Origin: Bacteroidota bacterium
GTDB taxonomy: Bacteria > Bacteroidota > Bacteroidia > Chitinophagales > Chitinophagaceae
Direction: 5' to 3'
NCBI GenBank assembly: GCA_018268085.1
Contig: JAFDXE010000004.1
Span: 1-64,000 of the forward strand
Length of the DNA stretch: 64,000 bases
Positions 26,605-33,706 of the stretch are shown here, piece by piece; position 1 is the first letter of the stretch; each line of letters starts with the position of its first letter. Position numbers and translations under genes: made by a program. The notes beneath the pieces are model-generated. The model worked only from the letters and a program-made list of their open reading frames with translations. It was not told the origin of the DNA and did no database searches.

Positions 26605-27945
26605 TCAGTAAGTAACCTGCCCTAACTGCTTCTGTACATCAATCTTACTGGATATAAGCTGAAATGTTGCCGTGTAAAAATTGATTTGAGCAGTTCTCAG
26701 GTCAGTTTCTGCTGCAATTACCTCGAGGTAGGATTTTATCCCGGATCGGTACTGCAGTTGAATAACATCATACACTTCTTTTGCAAGGGCTACATTTTCT
26801 TTTAATGCCTGGTAGCCTGCCAGGTTGGATTTATATGCAGCTAACGCCTGCGCATAACCGGCGTTTACTTCATTCTTAAATCCCGAGATGAGCAGTTGAT
26901 TTCTCTTGAATTCCAGTTGTGCTTCATGTATATTAATTTTTCTTTTACCGCCCTGGAATACCGGGAAACCCAGCGTGAGACCGGCATAGGAATTCGGGTA
27001 ATTTACATTATACAGTTTCTGAAATTTATTATTCTGGAAATTAAAATTATACGCACCGTTAGCCGACAGTGATGGCAAAAACGCCCACTTGTTATACCGG
27101 ATGTTTGCCTGCAATAATCTGCCCTTTGTTTCCAGTTGCTGGTATTCTATTCTCGATCTATAGTCGGGCAATTGTGTTGTATCCAGGATTATTTCAGCTT
27201 CCAGTTGCGTGGTATCATTTACAATATTCAATGTTTCATTTACGGGATAATTCATCAGGCTTTTCAGGTATTCCTGTTTTGCTGCCAGCGAAGCATCATT
27301 ACTTTTCAGGCTTGCCAACAGGTTATTGAGTGTGATGGTGGCTCTTTTGTAATCTGTTTTGTCTACCAGGCCGGCTTTATACTGGTTATACGCATCATTC
27401 AAACTCCGTTCTACCCGTACAATATTTTCTTTTATTATTTTATTCTGTTGTGTGCTGGTGAGAATATCGTAGTAGGCTTTTGATACGGCCACCACTACGT
27501 CTATCTTTTCACTGGCAGTAGCCTGCTTTGCCGCCATGCGTACATCGCTGCGTGTGCGACGAGCCAGCAATACATCCCGGTTGAAAATGGTTTGTGAACC
27601 CAATAACTGAACAGCAGAAGTATTGTTTTGTCCAATGGTTACAAGATTACCGGCAATCAGGCTTTTTTGCAGTAAAAAATTGTGCTGGTAATTATAGTTG
27701 ATGTTTACCTGCGGATACCAGTCGGCAAGACGGTTTTTAATTTTGTCATTTGTAATTTCTTCATCAAGAGATGCCTGCTGAACTGAAGGCTGGTGTTTGA
27801 TGGCATAGGCGATTGCCGTTTTTAATGTCACTTCCCGGAGGATAGAATCTCCTGCATTTTGTTGAGCGTTTACAGACCCACTATATATTGCGAAAGCCAT
27901 CAGCAGGAATCTAAATAAAATTCTACTTCTCATTAGTTCATTCAT
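26605..27945 (-). CDS. TolC-type outer membrane efflux channel
   Basis: 446 residues from the ATG at 27943-27945; ATGs at 27960 and 27933 are also possible. A signal peptide ends at SVNAQ. Two OEP repeats are visible (TLKTAIAYAIKHQPSVQQA, NYNYQHNF; VQLQYRSGIKSYLEVIAAETDL near the C-terminus), as in TolC/OprM proteins. It forms the outer-membrane exit duct and is the first gene of the RND operon. Confidence 0.93.
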   Translation of the reverse strand: MNELMRSRILFRFLLMAFAIYSGSVNAQQNAGDSILREVTLKTAIAYAIKHQPSVQQASLDEEITNDKIKNRLADWYPQVNINYNYQHNFLLQKSLIAGNLVTIGQNNTSAVQLLGSQTIFNRDVLLARRTRSDVRMAAKQATASEKIDVVVAVSKAYYDILTSTQQNKIIKENIVRVERSLNDAYNQYKAGLVDKTDYKRATITLNNLLASLKSNDASLAAKQEYLKSLMNYPVNETLNIVNDTTQLEAEIILDTTQLPDYRSRIEYQQLETKGRLLQANIRYNKWAFLPSLSANGAYNFNFQNNKFQKLYNVNYPNSYAGLTLGFPVFQGGKRKINIHEAQLEFKRNQLLISGFKNEVNAGYAQALAAYKSNLAGYQALKENVALAKEVYDVIQLQYRSGIKSYLEVIAAETDLRTAQINFYTATFQLISSKIDVQKQLGQVTY

Positions 27946-28269
27946 CTTATAACAATTCATCTATAATTCTGATTCAATAATTCACAGGCAGCAATGCGGC
28001 GTTCTCCGTGTACAAAGCGTAAGATTGCAATAAGAATAACTTTGAGCAATATTGCCTGCTTCTTTTGGGAGATAAGAGAAAACAATCTGCTGCTGAAGTT
28101 GATGCTTTTTTACCGCCGTAAAATTAGATTGGAGTGAAGGATTTAAAAAATATATTTTATGTTGAAACATTAAATCACCCAAAAAAATTCCGGATGTAAT
28201 AAACCGGGCGCAGGGATGTAGCAGCACATAACCGGATGAACCGGGAATTTGTATTGCCGCTAATTATAA
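27946..28269. other. Gene-free spacer upstream of the RND operon
   Basis: About 320 bp between the channel gene start and the Hsp20 terminator. I see no coding frame with support, no CRP/FNR-type palindrome and no exact TAnnTTTG box on the minus strand, so the RND operon promoter is not identified. An AT-rich stretch near 28120-28170 is the only compositional feature. Confidence 0.5.
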
Positions 28270-28271
28270 AT

Positions 28272-28294
28272 AAAAAAGTTGCCATTGCGGCAAC
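28272..28294 (-). terminator. Intrinsic terminator of the first hsp20 gene
   Basis: On the minus strand GTTGCC, loop GCAAT, GGCAAC is followed by six T (plus coordinates 28272-28277 are A). It lies 8 bp past the hsp20 stop codon. Confidence 0.85.
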
Positions 28295-28301
28295 CTTTGT
28301 G

Positions 28302-28751
28302 TTAAGAGATCTTAATCTGTCTTGGAGGCTTTTGTTTGGCTTCCTCTTTCTTCGGTATCATAAGCTGTAAAACCCCGTGTTCATATTTCGCAATGATCTT
28401 ATCTGCATCCACCACATCTTTAGATAGCGTGAAACTTCTCTGGAAAGACTGGTAGCTGAACTCCTTGCGGAAATAACGGCTATTTTCTTCTTCCGTTTCA
28501 TTTTTCTTTTCCGAAGTGATCAGGAGGTTGTTTCCTTCCAGTTCAATTTTAAAATCTTCTTTTTTCATTCCGGGCGCTGCCATTTCCACTTCAAATGCAT
28601 CGTTGGTTTCGCGGATGTTTACAGCCGGAACGGTGGTTCCTGATGGAGCAAAGTTCGATTGTCCCCAATCAAAAAAGTTCCTGCTAAAAAAATCATCAAA
28701 CAATACCGGGAAGCTGGCCAGGTTTTGACCGTTTTTCTTAATGAGGTTCAT
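28302..28751 (-). CDS. Small heat shock protein, Hsp20/alpha-crystallin
   Basis: 149 residues. The alpha-crystallin domain covers about 45-140 with VEMAAPGMKKEDFKIELEG, and ends with the GVLQLMIPKKEE strand (GVL motif). It is an ATP-independent holdase in the cytoplasm. The second Hsp20 of the window (39947-40387) is a clear paralog. Unlike that gene, no CRP/FNR-type palindrome is found in the 150 bp upstream here, so regulation probably differs. Confidence 0.95.
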   Translation of the reverse strand: MNLIKKNGQNLASFPVLFDDFFSRNFFDWGQSNFAPSGTTVPAVNIRETNDAFEVEMAAPGMKKEDFKIELEGNNLLITSEKKNETEEENSRYFRKEFSYQSFQRSFTLSKDVVDADKIIAKYEHGVLQLMIPKKEEAKQKPPRQIKIS

Positions 28752-28903
28752 AATTAATTATTTTTTCAGGTTAAACAATAAGTAATTATGCCTACCGGTT
28801 TGCAAGCGCTGTACCAGTTGAAAAGTTGCTGTATGATTGACAGAAAGAATGAAAATTTTACACAGCAAATGAAAATTTTTCAGTGAAAGAAAATGCAACG
28901 GTA

Positions 28904-29377
28904 TTACCTGGATGCCCGGCTTTTCCACATAAAAAAAACGGTGATAACCAGGATGGAGCCGATGAACAGTGGCAGAAACCACCAATCGAGTAATGATGAG
29001 CCCTCACGGGTATCATGTACCACTTTATAGGCTGTATAGGAAAAAGCCACCGTAATAATCAGGTTAATGATCTTTAACATGCGCAATGAAAGTTGGTATT
29101 GCCGCTCTTTATTTTCTGGCGTAAGGGGAACAAGATAATTGAACGTATGCGGATTCCTTCCTAAAGTCTTAATTCCAATGGATATAACTGTAACGATTAA
29201 GGGCAGCAGGAATATAACCTCTTTGCTGCTGTAATCATCCGGCCTGCCCCGGAAATCAAAATGAGAAGGTACAGTTTGAGGTAATCCAGGGTATTGAACG
29301 ATAACATATACCCACATCAGTGCCAAAACCGTAAACGATATTATATCCAATAACCTGTTTATTGATTTTGTAGACAT
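28904..29377 (-). CDS. DUF1648 membrane protein (SdpI-like N-terminal half)
   Basis: 157 residues from the ATG at 29375-29377. The first part (YPGLPQTVPSHFDFRGRPDDY) is the DUF1648 signature 'P..P.HF...G'. Four hydrophobic segments are visible. Related domains occur in the SdpI immunity protein, but the function here is unknown. It is the last gene of the YHYH-SCO-MORN run on the minus strand. Confidence 0.8.
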   Translation of the reverse strand: MSTKSINRLLDIISFTVLALMWVYVIVQYPGLPQTVPSHFDFRGRPDDYSSKEVIFLLPLIVTVISIGIKTLGRNPHTFNYLVPLTPENKERQYQLSLRMLKIINLIITVAFSYTAYKVVHDTREGSSLLDWWFLPLFIGSILVITVFFMWKSRASR

Positions 29378-29414
29378 TCCTGCATTCAAAATATTACAGG
29401 CACCAAGATAAATA

Positions 29415-30002
29415 CTATTTTTCTTTTGTTACTTCATTGTTCAGCGGGTAACAAAGGTTTGAATTGTTCATGCCGTATCTTCTGCCATTACACATCCTGA
29501 AGTTCATATATAATTTCCCTGATTCTCTCCAACCCTGCCCATACAATTCTTCCCCGTTTGCATACATCACCTGCTGCATTTTACGGCCATTTTCATACCA
29601 TTGCGTAAACATACCATTGTAATTTCCCCGGCTAAAATGATATTCGTATTTCAGGTTCCCGTTTTCCCACCAGCCGGTATGAACACTGTCTTTCTCACCC
29701 ATGGTATAAAACCTTGATGACTCTTTATTACCATTATTATAAAATGAAAGTGAGCGACCGTTGAGCAAACCATCCGTATAACCAGCTGTTATTCTTAATG
29801 TACCATTGGGCCAATATGACCTGGATTCGCCGTTAAAGAGCGCAGCATGATACCATAATTTCCCGTTGTGCCGTTGCAGGGCTGTGTCTGTATCCACCAC
29901 AACCTGCCGCAACTTTGTTTCCTCACGCCGATGGTTACACGCATGCTGGGTGACAGCAAGAAAAAAAACAAGAACAATGAAATATGATATTTTATGATTC
30001 AT
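29415..30002 (-). CDS. MORN-repeat lipoprotein
   Basis: 195 residues with lipobox-like TQHAC near residue 22. At least five repeats of the YWPNGTLRITAGYTDGLLNG type follow (GWWENGNLKYEYHFSRGNYNG, QWYENGRKMQQVMYANGEE), which are the MORN/YwqK repeats. The product is probably at the outer membrane. Some relatives are annotated as YwqK-family antitoxins, but no toxin partner is seen. It lies between SCO1 and DUF1648 genes with 31- and 37-bp gaps. Confidence 0.8.
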   Translation of the reverse strand: MNHKISYFIVLVFFLAVTQHACNHRREETKLRQVVVDTDTALQRHNGKLWYHAALFNGESRSYWPNGTLRITAGYTDGLLNGRSLSFYNNGNKESSRFYTMGEKDSVHTGWWENGNLKYEYHFSRGNYNGMFTQWYENGRKMQQVMYANGEELYGQGWRESGKLYMNFRMCNGRRYGMNNSNLCYPLNNEVTKEK

Positions 30003-30033
30003 TGAAGAAACGATATCACCGTAATATAAATCA

Positions 30034-30708
30034 TCAGCGTTGTTTCGCTGCCATTTCTATTTCAAGCAGGCGAATGTCGTTGATGATATTTTCCATTTCT
30101 GCAGGAGACGTTCCTTTATAGATACCACGTATTCTCCTGTTGTAATCTATCAGCAACATATTTTCAGTATGCAGAAAATCATCGCTGCTTTTTTGTACAC
30201 CCATGTCTTCATCAGCAAAATAGGCTTTACGGGCAATAGTATAAATGGAATCTTTATTACCTGTAAGCAAATGCCATTTACTATCGATTACCGAATAATT
30301 GCGGGCGTATTTTTTAAGCGCAGCGGTGTCATCCTTTACTGGTGTAACAGAATGCGATAATATAAGAACTGCACTGTCGCTTTTAAACGCCTCCTGTACT
30401 TTGAATAAATTTTTTGTGAGTTTCGGACAAATGCCCGGGCATCCGGTATAGAAAAAATCAGCCACGTATATTTTGCCTTCAACTGTTTTCTCTGTGATGG
30501 AATTGCCGTTCTGGTCGATGAAAGAAAATGAAGGGATCCGATGAAACGTATCAGGTACATCCCCCTCAAACCATTGAGGATAAAAATCAGGACCATTGTA
30601 ATAAGGAAGACGCTGAACACTTACCGATGCAGCCGGAACCTTAGTAGCCCCGCTTTTGCAGGAGGGCATTACAAAACAGAATATGATAACGATTACTGAT
30701 AAACGCAT
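30034..30708 (-). CDS. SCO1/SenC family copper/thiol protein
   Basis: 224 residues from the ATG at 30706-30708, which places the start 4 bp after the upstream stop. Lipobox VMPSC is near residue 16. The thioredoxin fold has the CPGIC copper motif in FFYTGCPGICPKL and the conserved His in FLHTENMLLID. SCO proteins deliver copper to cytochrome oxidase CuA or act as thiol reductases. No oxidase genes are nearby, so the target is unknown. Confidence 0.93.
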   Translation of the reverse strand: MRLSVIVIIFCFVMPSCKSGATKVPAASVSVQRLPYYNGPDFYPQWFEGDVPDTFHRIPSFSFIDQNGNSITEKTVEGKIYVADFFYTGCPGICPKLTKNLFKVQEAFKSDSAVLILSHSVTPVKDDTAALKKYARNYSVIDSKWHLLTGNKDSIYTIARKAYFADEDMGVQKSSDDFLHTENMLLIDYNRRIRGIYKGTSPAEMENIINDIRLLEIEMAAKQR

Positions 30709-30712
30709 TTTA

Positions 30713-31495
30713 TTAGTTGGTAACCGTTCCTTTAGTTCCATAAAATCCGCTGCCATTGATATACGGTGCATCAGCAGTAATATGATAGTGATAGATACCG
30801 GAAGGATAATCGGCAGTTACGCCCGTATGGCCATGATAAGTATCAAGATCAGCATTGGTAATGGTTACGCCATTTTCAACGGGACCATACACCGGGAAAC
30901 CATCCAGCAAAAAACCAATCAGAGCATCAGTACCTGAATGAGCTGTAATAAAAAGGGGCTCTACGTGGTAATGGTATTGCCCCTGCTGTTGGGGATGACC
31001 ATTATACTGATCGAAAGAGTTGATCTCACTCGTGAGCGGTTGCGACGGACCTGCGTATTGATTGAATAAAGGAATACCATTTACCGCAACACCTATGGGG
31101 CCAAGAGGCGTGGCAGCATGGGAAGCAGCCACTGCAGGATTTGCCGGAATTTTAAATACAAGATTCTGTGCAGCGATCCTGTTAGGATTGAGATTGAAAT
31201 TAGGATTGGTACCATTGTAAGCCTCATACAACGAACTCTCCCACTGCGTACCCAGGTAATACGGGCTTTTGTGCGTAGGCAGTCCATCCGTTTCTATTCG
31301 GATATAATCACCTTCCAGTGCAACCGTAACAGTAGAACTGAAATGACTGAATACAGCCGGAAGTTCTGTGTTGTTATTGTTATTATTGTTGTTATTGTTA
31401 TTTGTGCTGCTGCTGTCGCTGCTCTTTTTGCAGGCACTGCCGGTTACAATTATAGCGAACAGTGAAAGGATCGAAACAAATTTCAATTGCTGCAT
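30713..31495 (-). CDS. YHYH domain protein, secreted lipoprotein
   Basis: 260 residues. Lipobox VTGSAC is near residue 22. A low-complexity Ser-Asn tract with eleven Asn in a row (about 32-42, from an AAC/AAT triplet run) forms a linker. The rest is the YHYH domain, with QYHYHVEPL and IYHYHITADAPY motifs. The family is extracytoplasmic and of unknown function, often next to SCO or copper genes. It leads a four-gene minus-strand run. Confidence 0.85.
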   Translation of the reverse strand: MQQLKFVSILSLFAIIVTGSACKKSSDSSSTNNNNNNNNNNNTELPAVFSHFSSTVTVALEGDYIRIETDGLPTHKSPYYLGTQWESSLYEAYNGTNPNFNLNPNRIAAQNLVFKIPANPAVAASHAATPLGPIGVAVNGIPLFNQYAGPSQPLTSEINSFDQYNGHPQQQGQYHYHVEPLFITAHSGTDALIGFLLDGFPVYGPVENGVTITNADLDTYHGHTGVTADYPSGIYHYHITADAPYINGSGFYGTKGTVTN

Positions 31496-31806
31496 GATAT
31501 TTTTCTTTAAGACGTTTGGTGAAACAGATTCCTTCGCCGGAAAAATAAATTTATTGAAATTAACCGGGTGAAGGAAATAAAAACCACATCAATATTCAGG
31601 AATCAGGAATTGAGCTGAAGCATAACCCGGATTTTTATTGGAAGAAATTAAACCAGTGATACCGAATACAGTCTGACACCCATAAGTTTTCATAGGGTAT
31701 GGATTAAAAAATGGCCGGGGTGTCTACCCCGGCTGTACCGTTTTGCAAAGAGAATGAAAATGTATGTGTTTCACCTATTTTCTTATTTACCACACTTCAA
31801 CCAAAA
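31496..31806. other. Gene-free spacer with a strong terminator
   Basis: About 310 bp. Apart from the hairpin at 31706-31733 I see no gene. No exact -7 box for the YHYH operon and no complete TGA(T/C)-N4-(A/G)TCA palindrome is present; TGAC-ACCC-ATAA near 31671 is only a half match. Confidence 0.5.
31706..31733 (-). terminator. Intrinsic terminator after the DUF2892 gene
   Basis: GCCGGGG (31714-31720) pairs with CCCCGGC (31727-31733). On the minus strand the stem is followed by ATTTTTT. It lies about 75 bp beyond the DUF2892 stop. Confidence 0.8.
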
Positions 31807-32016
31807 CTATTCCTCATTCGTTTCCAGGCTATTGATTCCAAATAAAGCAAATAGCGGACAAAATCCAACTGTTGCAGTAATGAGTAAAATGCCTATCAAT
31901 ACTTCCAGGAAATATACCTGGGGATAATGAGCCAGGCCGGAAACAATAAAAATTACAAAGGCGATTACCATCAGCAATCGAAGTAACCTGTCGGTTTTAC
32001 CCATATTTTTTTTCAT
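31807..32016 (-). CDS. DUF2892 (YgaP-like) inner membrane protein
   Basis: 69 residues starting MKKNMGKTDRLLRLLMVIAF, the usual DUF2892 opening, with two hydrophobic helices and the CPLFALFGINS tail. An internal ATG at 32004 is an alternative start. Such domains are often linked to rhodanese or stress genes; the function is unknown. A CRP/FNR-type palindrome lies upstream at 32106-32117, with TTTCTTTG at exactly 29.5 bp from its centre on this strand. Confidence 0.82.
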   Translation of the reverse strand: MKKNMGKTDRLLRLLMVIAFVIFIVSGLAHYPQVYFLEVLIGILLITATVGFCPLFALFGINSLETNEE

Positions 32017-32074
32017 ACCCGGAAGTTGTTTTATGGATACTGTGAAGTGTGTACAGAACTATCATTTTATTCAT

Positions 32075-32170
32075 CAAAGAAATTCAAACAATCAGCATTC
32101 ACCTATGATTTCAATCATGCAATTTCATTACCCCTGTCAGCTAATTAAGACAGGAGCATTTCTAGTTTTG
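32075..32170. promoter_or_regulatory. CRP/FNR-type operator with divergent -7 boxes (DUF2892 / USP)
   Basis: The palindrome ATGATTTCAATCAT (core TGAT-TTCA-ATCA, 32106-32117) is centred at 32111.5. On the plus strand an exact -7 box TAGTTTTG starts at 32163, 51.5 bp away, 17 bp before the USP ATG. On the minus strand TTTCTTTG (32075-32082, one mismatch) lies 29.5 bp away, for DUF2892. An identical palindrome occurs at 43828. The operator role is inference from motif and spacing. Confidence 0.65.
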
Positions 32171-32186
32171 TTAAAAATCATGAGAT

Positions 32187-33080
32187 ATGAAAAATATACT
32201 GATAGCAACAGACTTCACGCCGGCTTCCAATAACGCGGCAATGTATGCCGTTGAACTGGCGAAACATTTTAACGCAAAAGTGCATTTATTCAATACGTTT
32301 GAATATCCACATGACAGAACATTGTTGAGTTCACCGGTAAACCTCGTTAATGAAACCAAAGAATGGCTGATTGCGGAAGCAGAACTGATAAATAAAGATG
32401 GTAAAGTTCATGTTCACATGAGTGCAGAAGAAGGACCGGCTGCAGAAACCATCATCAAACAGGCTCACGATATTCATGCCGATGTAATCGTATGTGCCAT
32501 GAAAGAAAAAGCGAAAGGGCTGAAAAAAATATTCGGCAGTGTAACTTCTTCTCTTATCAATAAAACAGATATCCCGCTGATTGTTGTTCCTTCTAACGTT
32601 AGTTTTAAAAAACCGGAACACATTGCACTGGCTCTTGATAAAGATCCTTCCACTTCCCCGGTTACCCTACAACAACTCAAGAATATCGGCGAGCAATTCT
32701 TCTCAAAATTGTACATTGTAAATGCTTTGGATGAAAATTACAAAGAAGAGGATGTGATCAAGTTCAATCCGCCAACCAATACTTCTGAAATTACACACTT
32801 ACGGCCAACGTATGAATTCCGGGTAGGCGATAATACAGCGAGTACTATTCATAGCTTTGCAAAGGAAAAAGGAATTGATATGCTCGCGATCATCCCTCAC
32901 AAACATACAAGAATGGAAAGATTGCTAACGGAAAGCGTAACCAAAAGTTTAGTATTTAAAACAGACCTTCCCGTGTTGGTTTTACCGCAAAAAATTGCAG
33001 GTAAAGATGAGGAGAAAGTAAACATGCAACATCTCGAAAAAATCTGGAAAGGAATTACGGAAGAACATTCACAGGCGTGA
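32187..33080 (+). CDS. Universal stress protein, tandem UspA domains
   Basis: 297 residues. Two UspA-like halves: MKNILIATDFTPASNNAAMYA starts the first, which ends near IFGSVTSSLINKTDIPLIVVP; the second ends VTKSLVFKTDLPVLVLPQK, followed by a 25-residue charged tail. The G-2x-G-9x-GS nucleotide motif is incomplete in both halves, so ATP binding is doubtful. It is the left-most of four USPs in the island, with a class I-like CRP/FNR operator and an exact -7 box upstream. Confidence 0.92.
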   Translation: MKNILIATDFTPASNNAAMYAVELAKHFNAKVHLFNTFEYPHDRTLLSSPVNLVNETKEWLIAEAELINKDGKVHVHMSAEEGPAAETIIKQAHDIHADVIVCAMKEKAKGLKKIFGSVTSSLINKTDIPLIVVPSNVSFKKPEHIALALDKDPSTSPVTLQQLKNIGEQFFSKLYIVNALDENYKEEDVIKFNPPTNTSEITHLRPTYEFRVGDNTASTIHSFAKEKGIDMLAIIPHKHTRMERLLTESVTKSLVFKTDLPVLVLPQKIAGKDEEKVNMQHLEKIWKGITEEHSQA

Positions 33081-33112
33081 TTCATTTTTGGGAATAGTCA
33101 TAAAATTCATTG

Positions 33113-33145
33113 ATGCACAGGTTTTATCACCTGTGCATTTTTATT
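33113..33145 (+). terminator. Intrinsic terminator of the first USP gene
   Basis: ATGCACAGG (33113-33121) pairs perfectly with CCTGTGCAT (33130-33138), followed by TTTTATT. Confidence 0.88.
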
Positions 33146-33190
33146 CATTGCATTCAGTTTGCTACAGCAGAAAACTGCCTTATTTAAATA

Positions 33191-33255
33191 TGACGAACGT
33201 CATGTAGCTACCCGACAATACTCAGTTATCTGAATAGGTTCAATGGATAGGTTTA
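33191..33255 (+). promoter_or_regulatory. CRP/FNR-type operator and -7 box of the 116-aa membrane protein
   Basis: ATGACGAACGTCAT (core TGAC-GAAC-GTCA, 33191-33202) is a perfect inverted repeat. TAGGTTTA, one mismatch from the -7 consensus, starts at 33248, exactly 51.5 bp from the centre. This puts transcription start near 33260, downstream of the ATG at 33243, and so favours the ATG at 33279. Confidence 0.55.
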
Positions 33256-33278
33256 TTAAGAAAAAAATTTTTAAAACC

Positions 33279-33629
33279 ATGCAACATACTATTCATCATG
33301 CGCATGCGCAGCATTATTCTACGGAAATTTCGTCTACAAAAACTAAGTCGGGTTTTATAGCCTGGTGTGAAAATCAACAATCGAATAGCCTTTTCTGGCT
33401 GGCAGCCATCATGCTGATCCAGGCCTGCGTAATGGTTCCTGCTATTTGGTTTGCACTTTCACGTGTTGAAATGGGTTTCATATTCCGGGTATTACCAAGC
33501 ATTGCTATTGTACTGTGCCTGGTAACCAACCTCGCAGCACTTCCTACTAAAATTACCATCCCCACATTTTTCGCCTGCCTGGTAATTGATCTCTTTGTTT
33601 TGGCAAGTTGCCTGGTACAAATGCTATAA
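33279..33629 (+). CDS. Small membrane protein, unknown
   Basis: 116 residues from the ATG at 33279, chosen because the predicted promoter overlaps the ATG at 33243. After a His-rich N-terminus (MQHTIHHAHAQHYSTE) there are three hydrophobic segments at about 43-62, 68-88 and 93-113. No family is recognised. It has its own CRP/FNR-type operator and is closed by a strong bidirectional-looking terminator. Confidence 0.7.
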   Translation: MQHTIHHAHAQHYSTEISSTKTKSGFIAWCENQQSNSLFWLAAIMLIQACVMVPAIWFALSRVEMGFIFRVLPSIAIVLCLVTNLAALPTKITIPTFFACLVIDLFVLASCLVQML

Positions 33630-33650
33630 TAGTATTAAACATATAAACAA

Positions 33651-33684
33651 ATGCCGGATATGCAATGCACTTCCGGCATTTTTG
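33651..33684 (+). terminator. Intrinsic terminator, convergent genes
   Basis: ATGCCGGA (33651-33658) pairs with TCCGGCAT (33672-33679), followed by five T. It lies between the small membrane protein gene and the oppositely oriented ATPase gene. Confidence 0.85.
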
Positions 33685-33706
33685 ACATCAGCATTTACGC
33701 ACCAAT

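Noticed and set aside
28825..28845. Operator-like TGATTGACAG upstream of the first hsp20
   Set aside because: Only the left half-site is present; no ATCA or GTCA at the correct spacing, so it was not counted.
28758..28985. 75-codon minus-strand frame between hsp20 and DUF1648
   Set aside because: It overlaps the end of the DUF1648 gene in another frame and has no recognisable domain; treated as a shadow.
31668..31690. TGAC-ACCC-ATAA near the YHYH leader
   Set aside because: The right half is ATAA rather than RTCA, and there is no -7 box at 29.5 or 51.5 bp.
32133..32154. Inverted repeat CCTGTC ... GACAGG before the first USP
   Set aside because: It lies between operator and -7 box and lacks a U-run, so it is not a terminator; a second regulator site cannot be excluded, but nothing else supports it.
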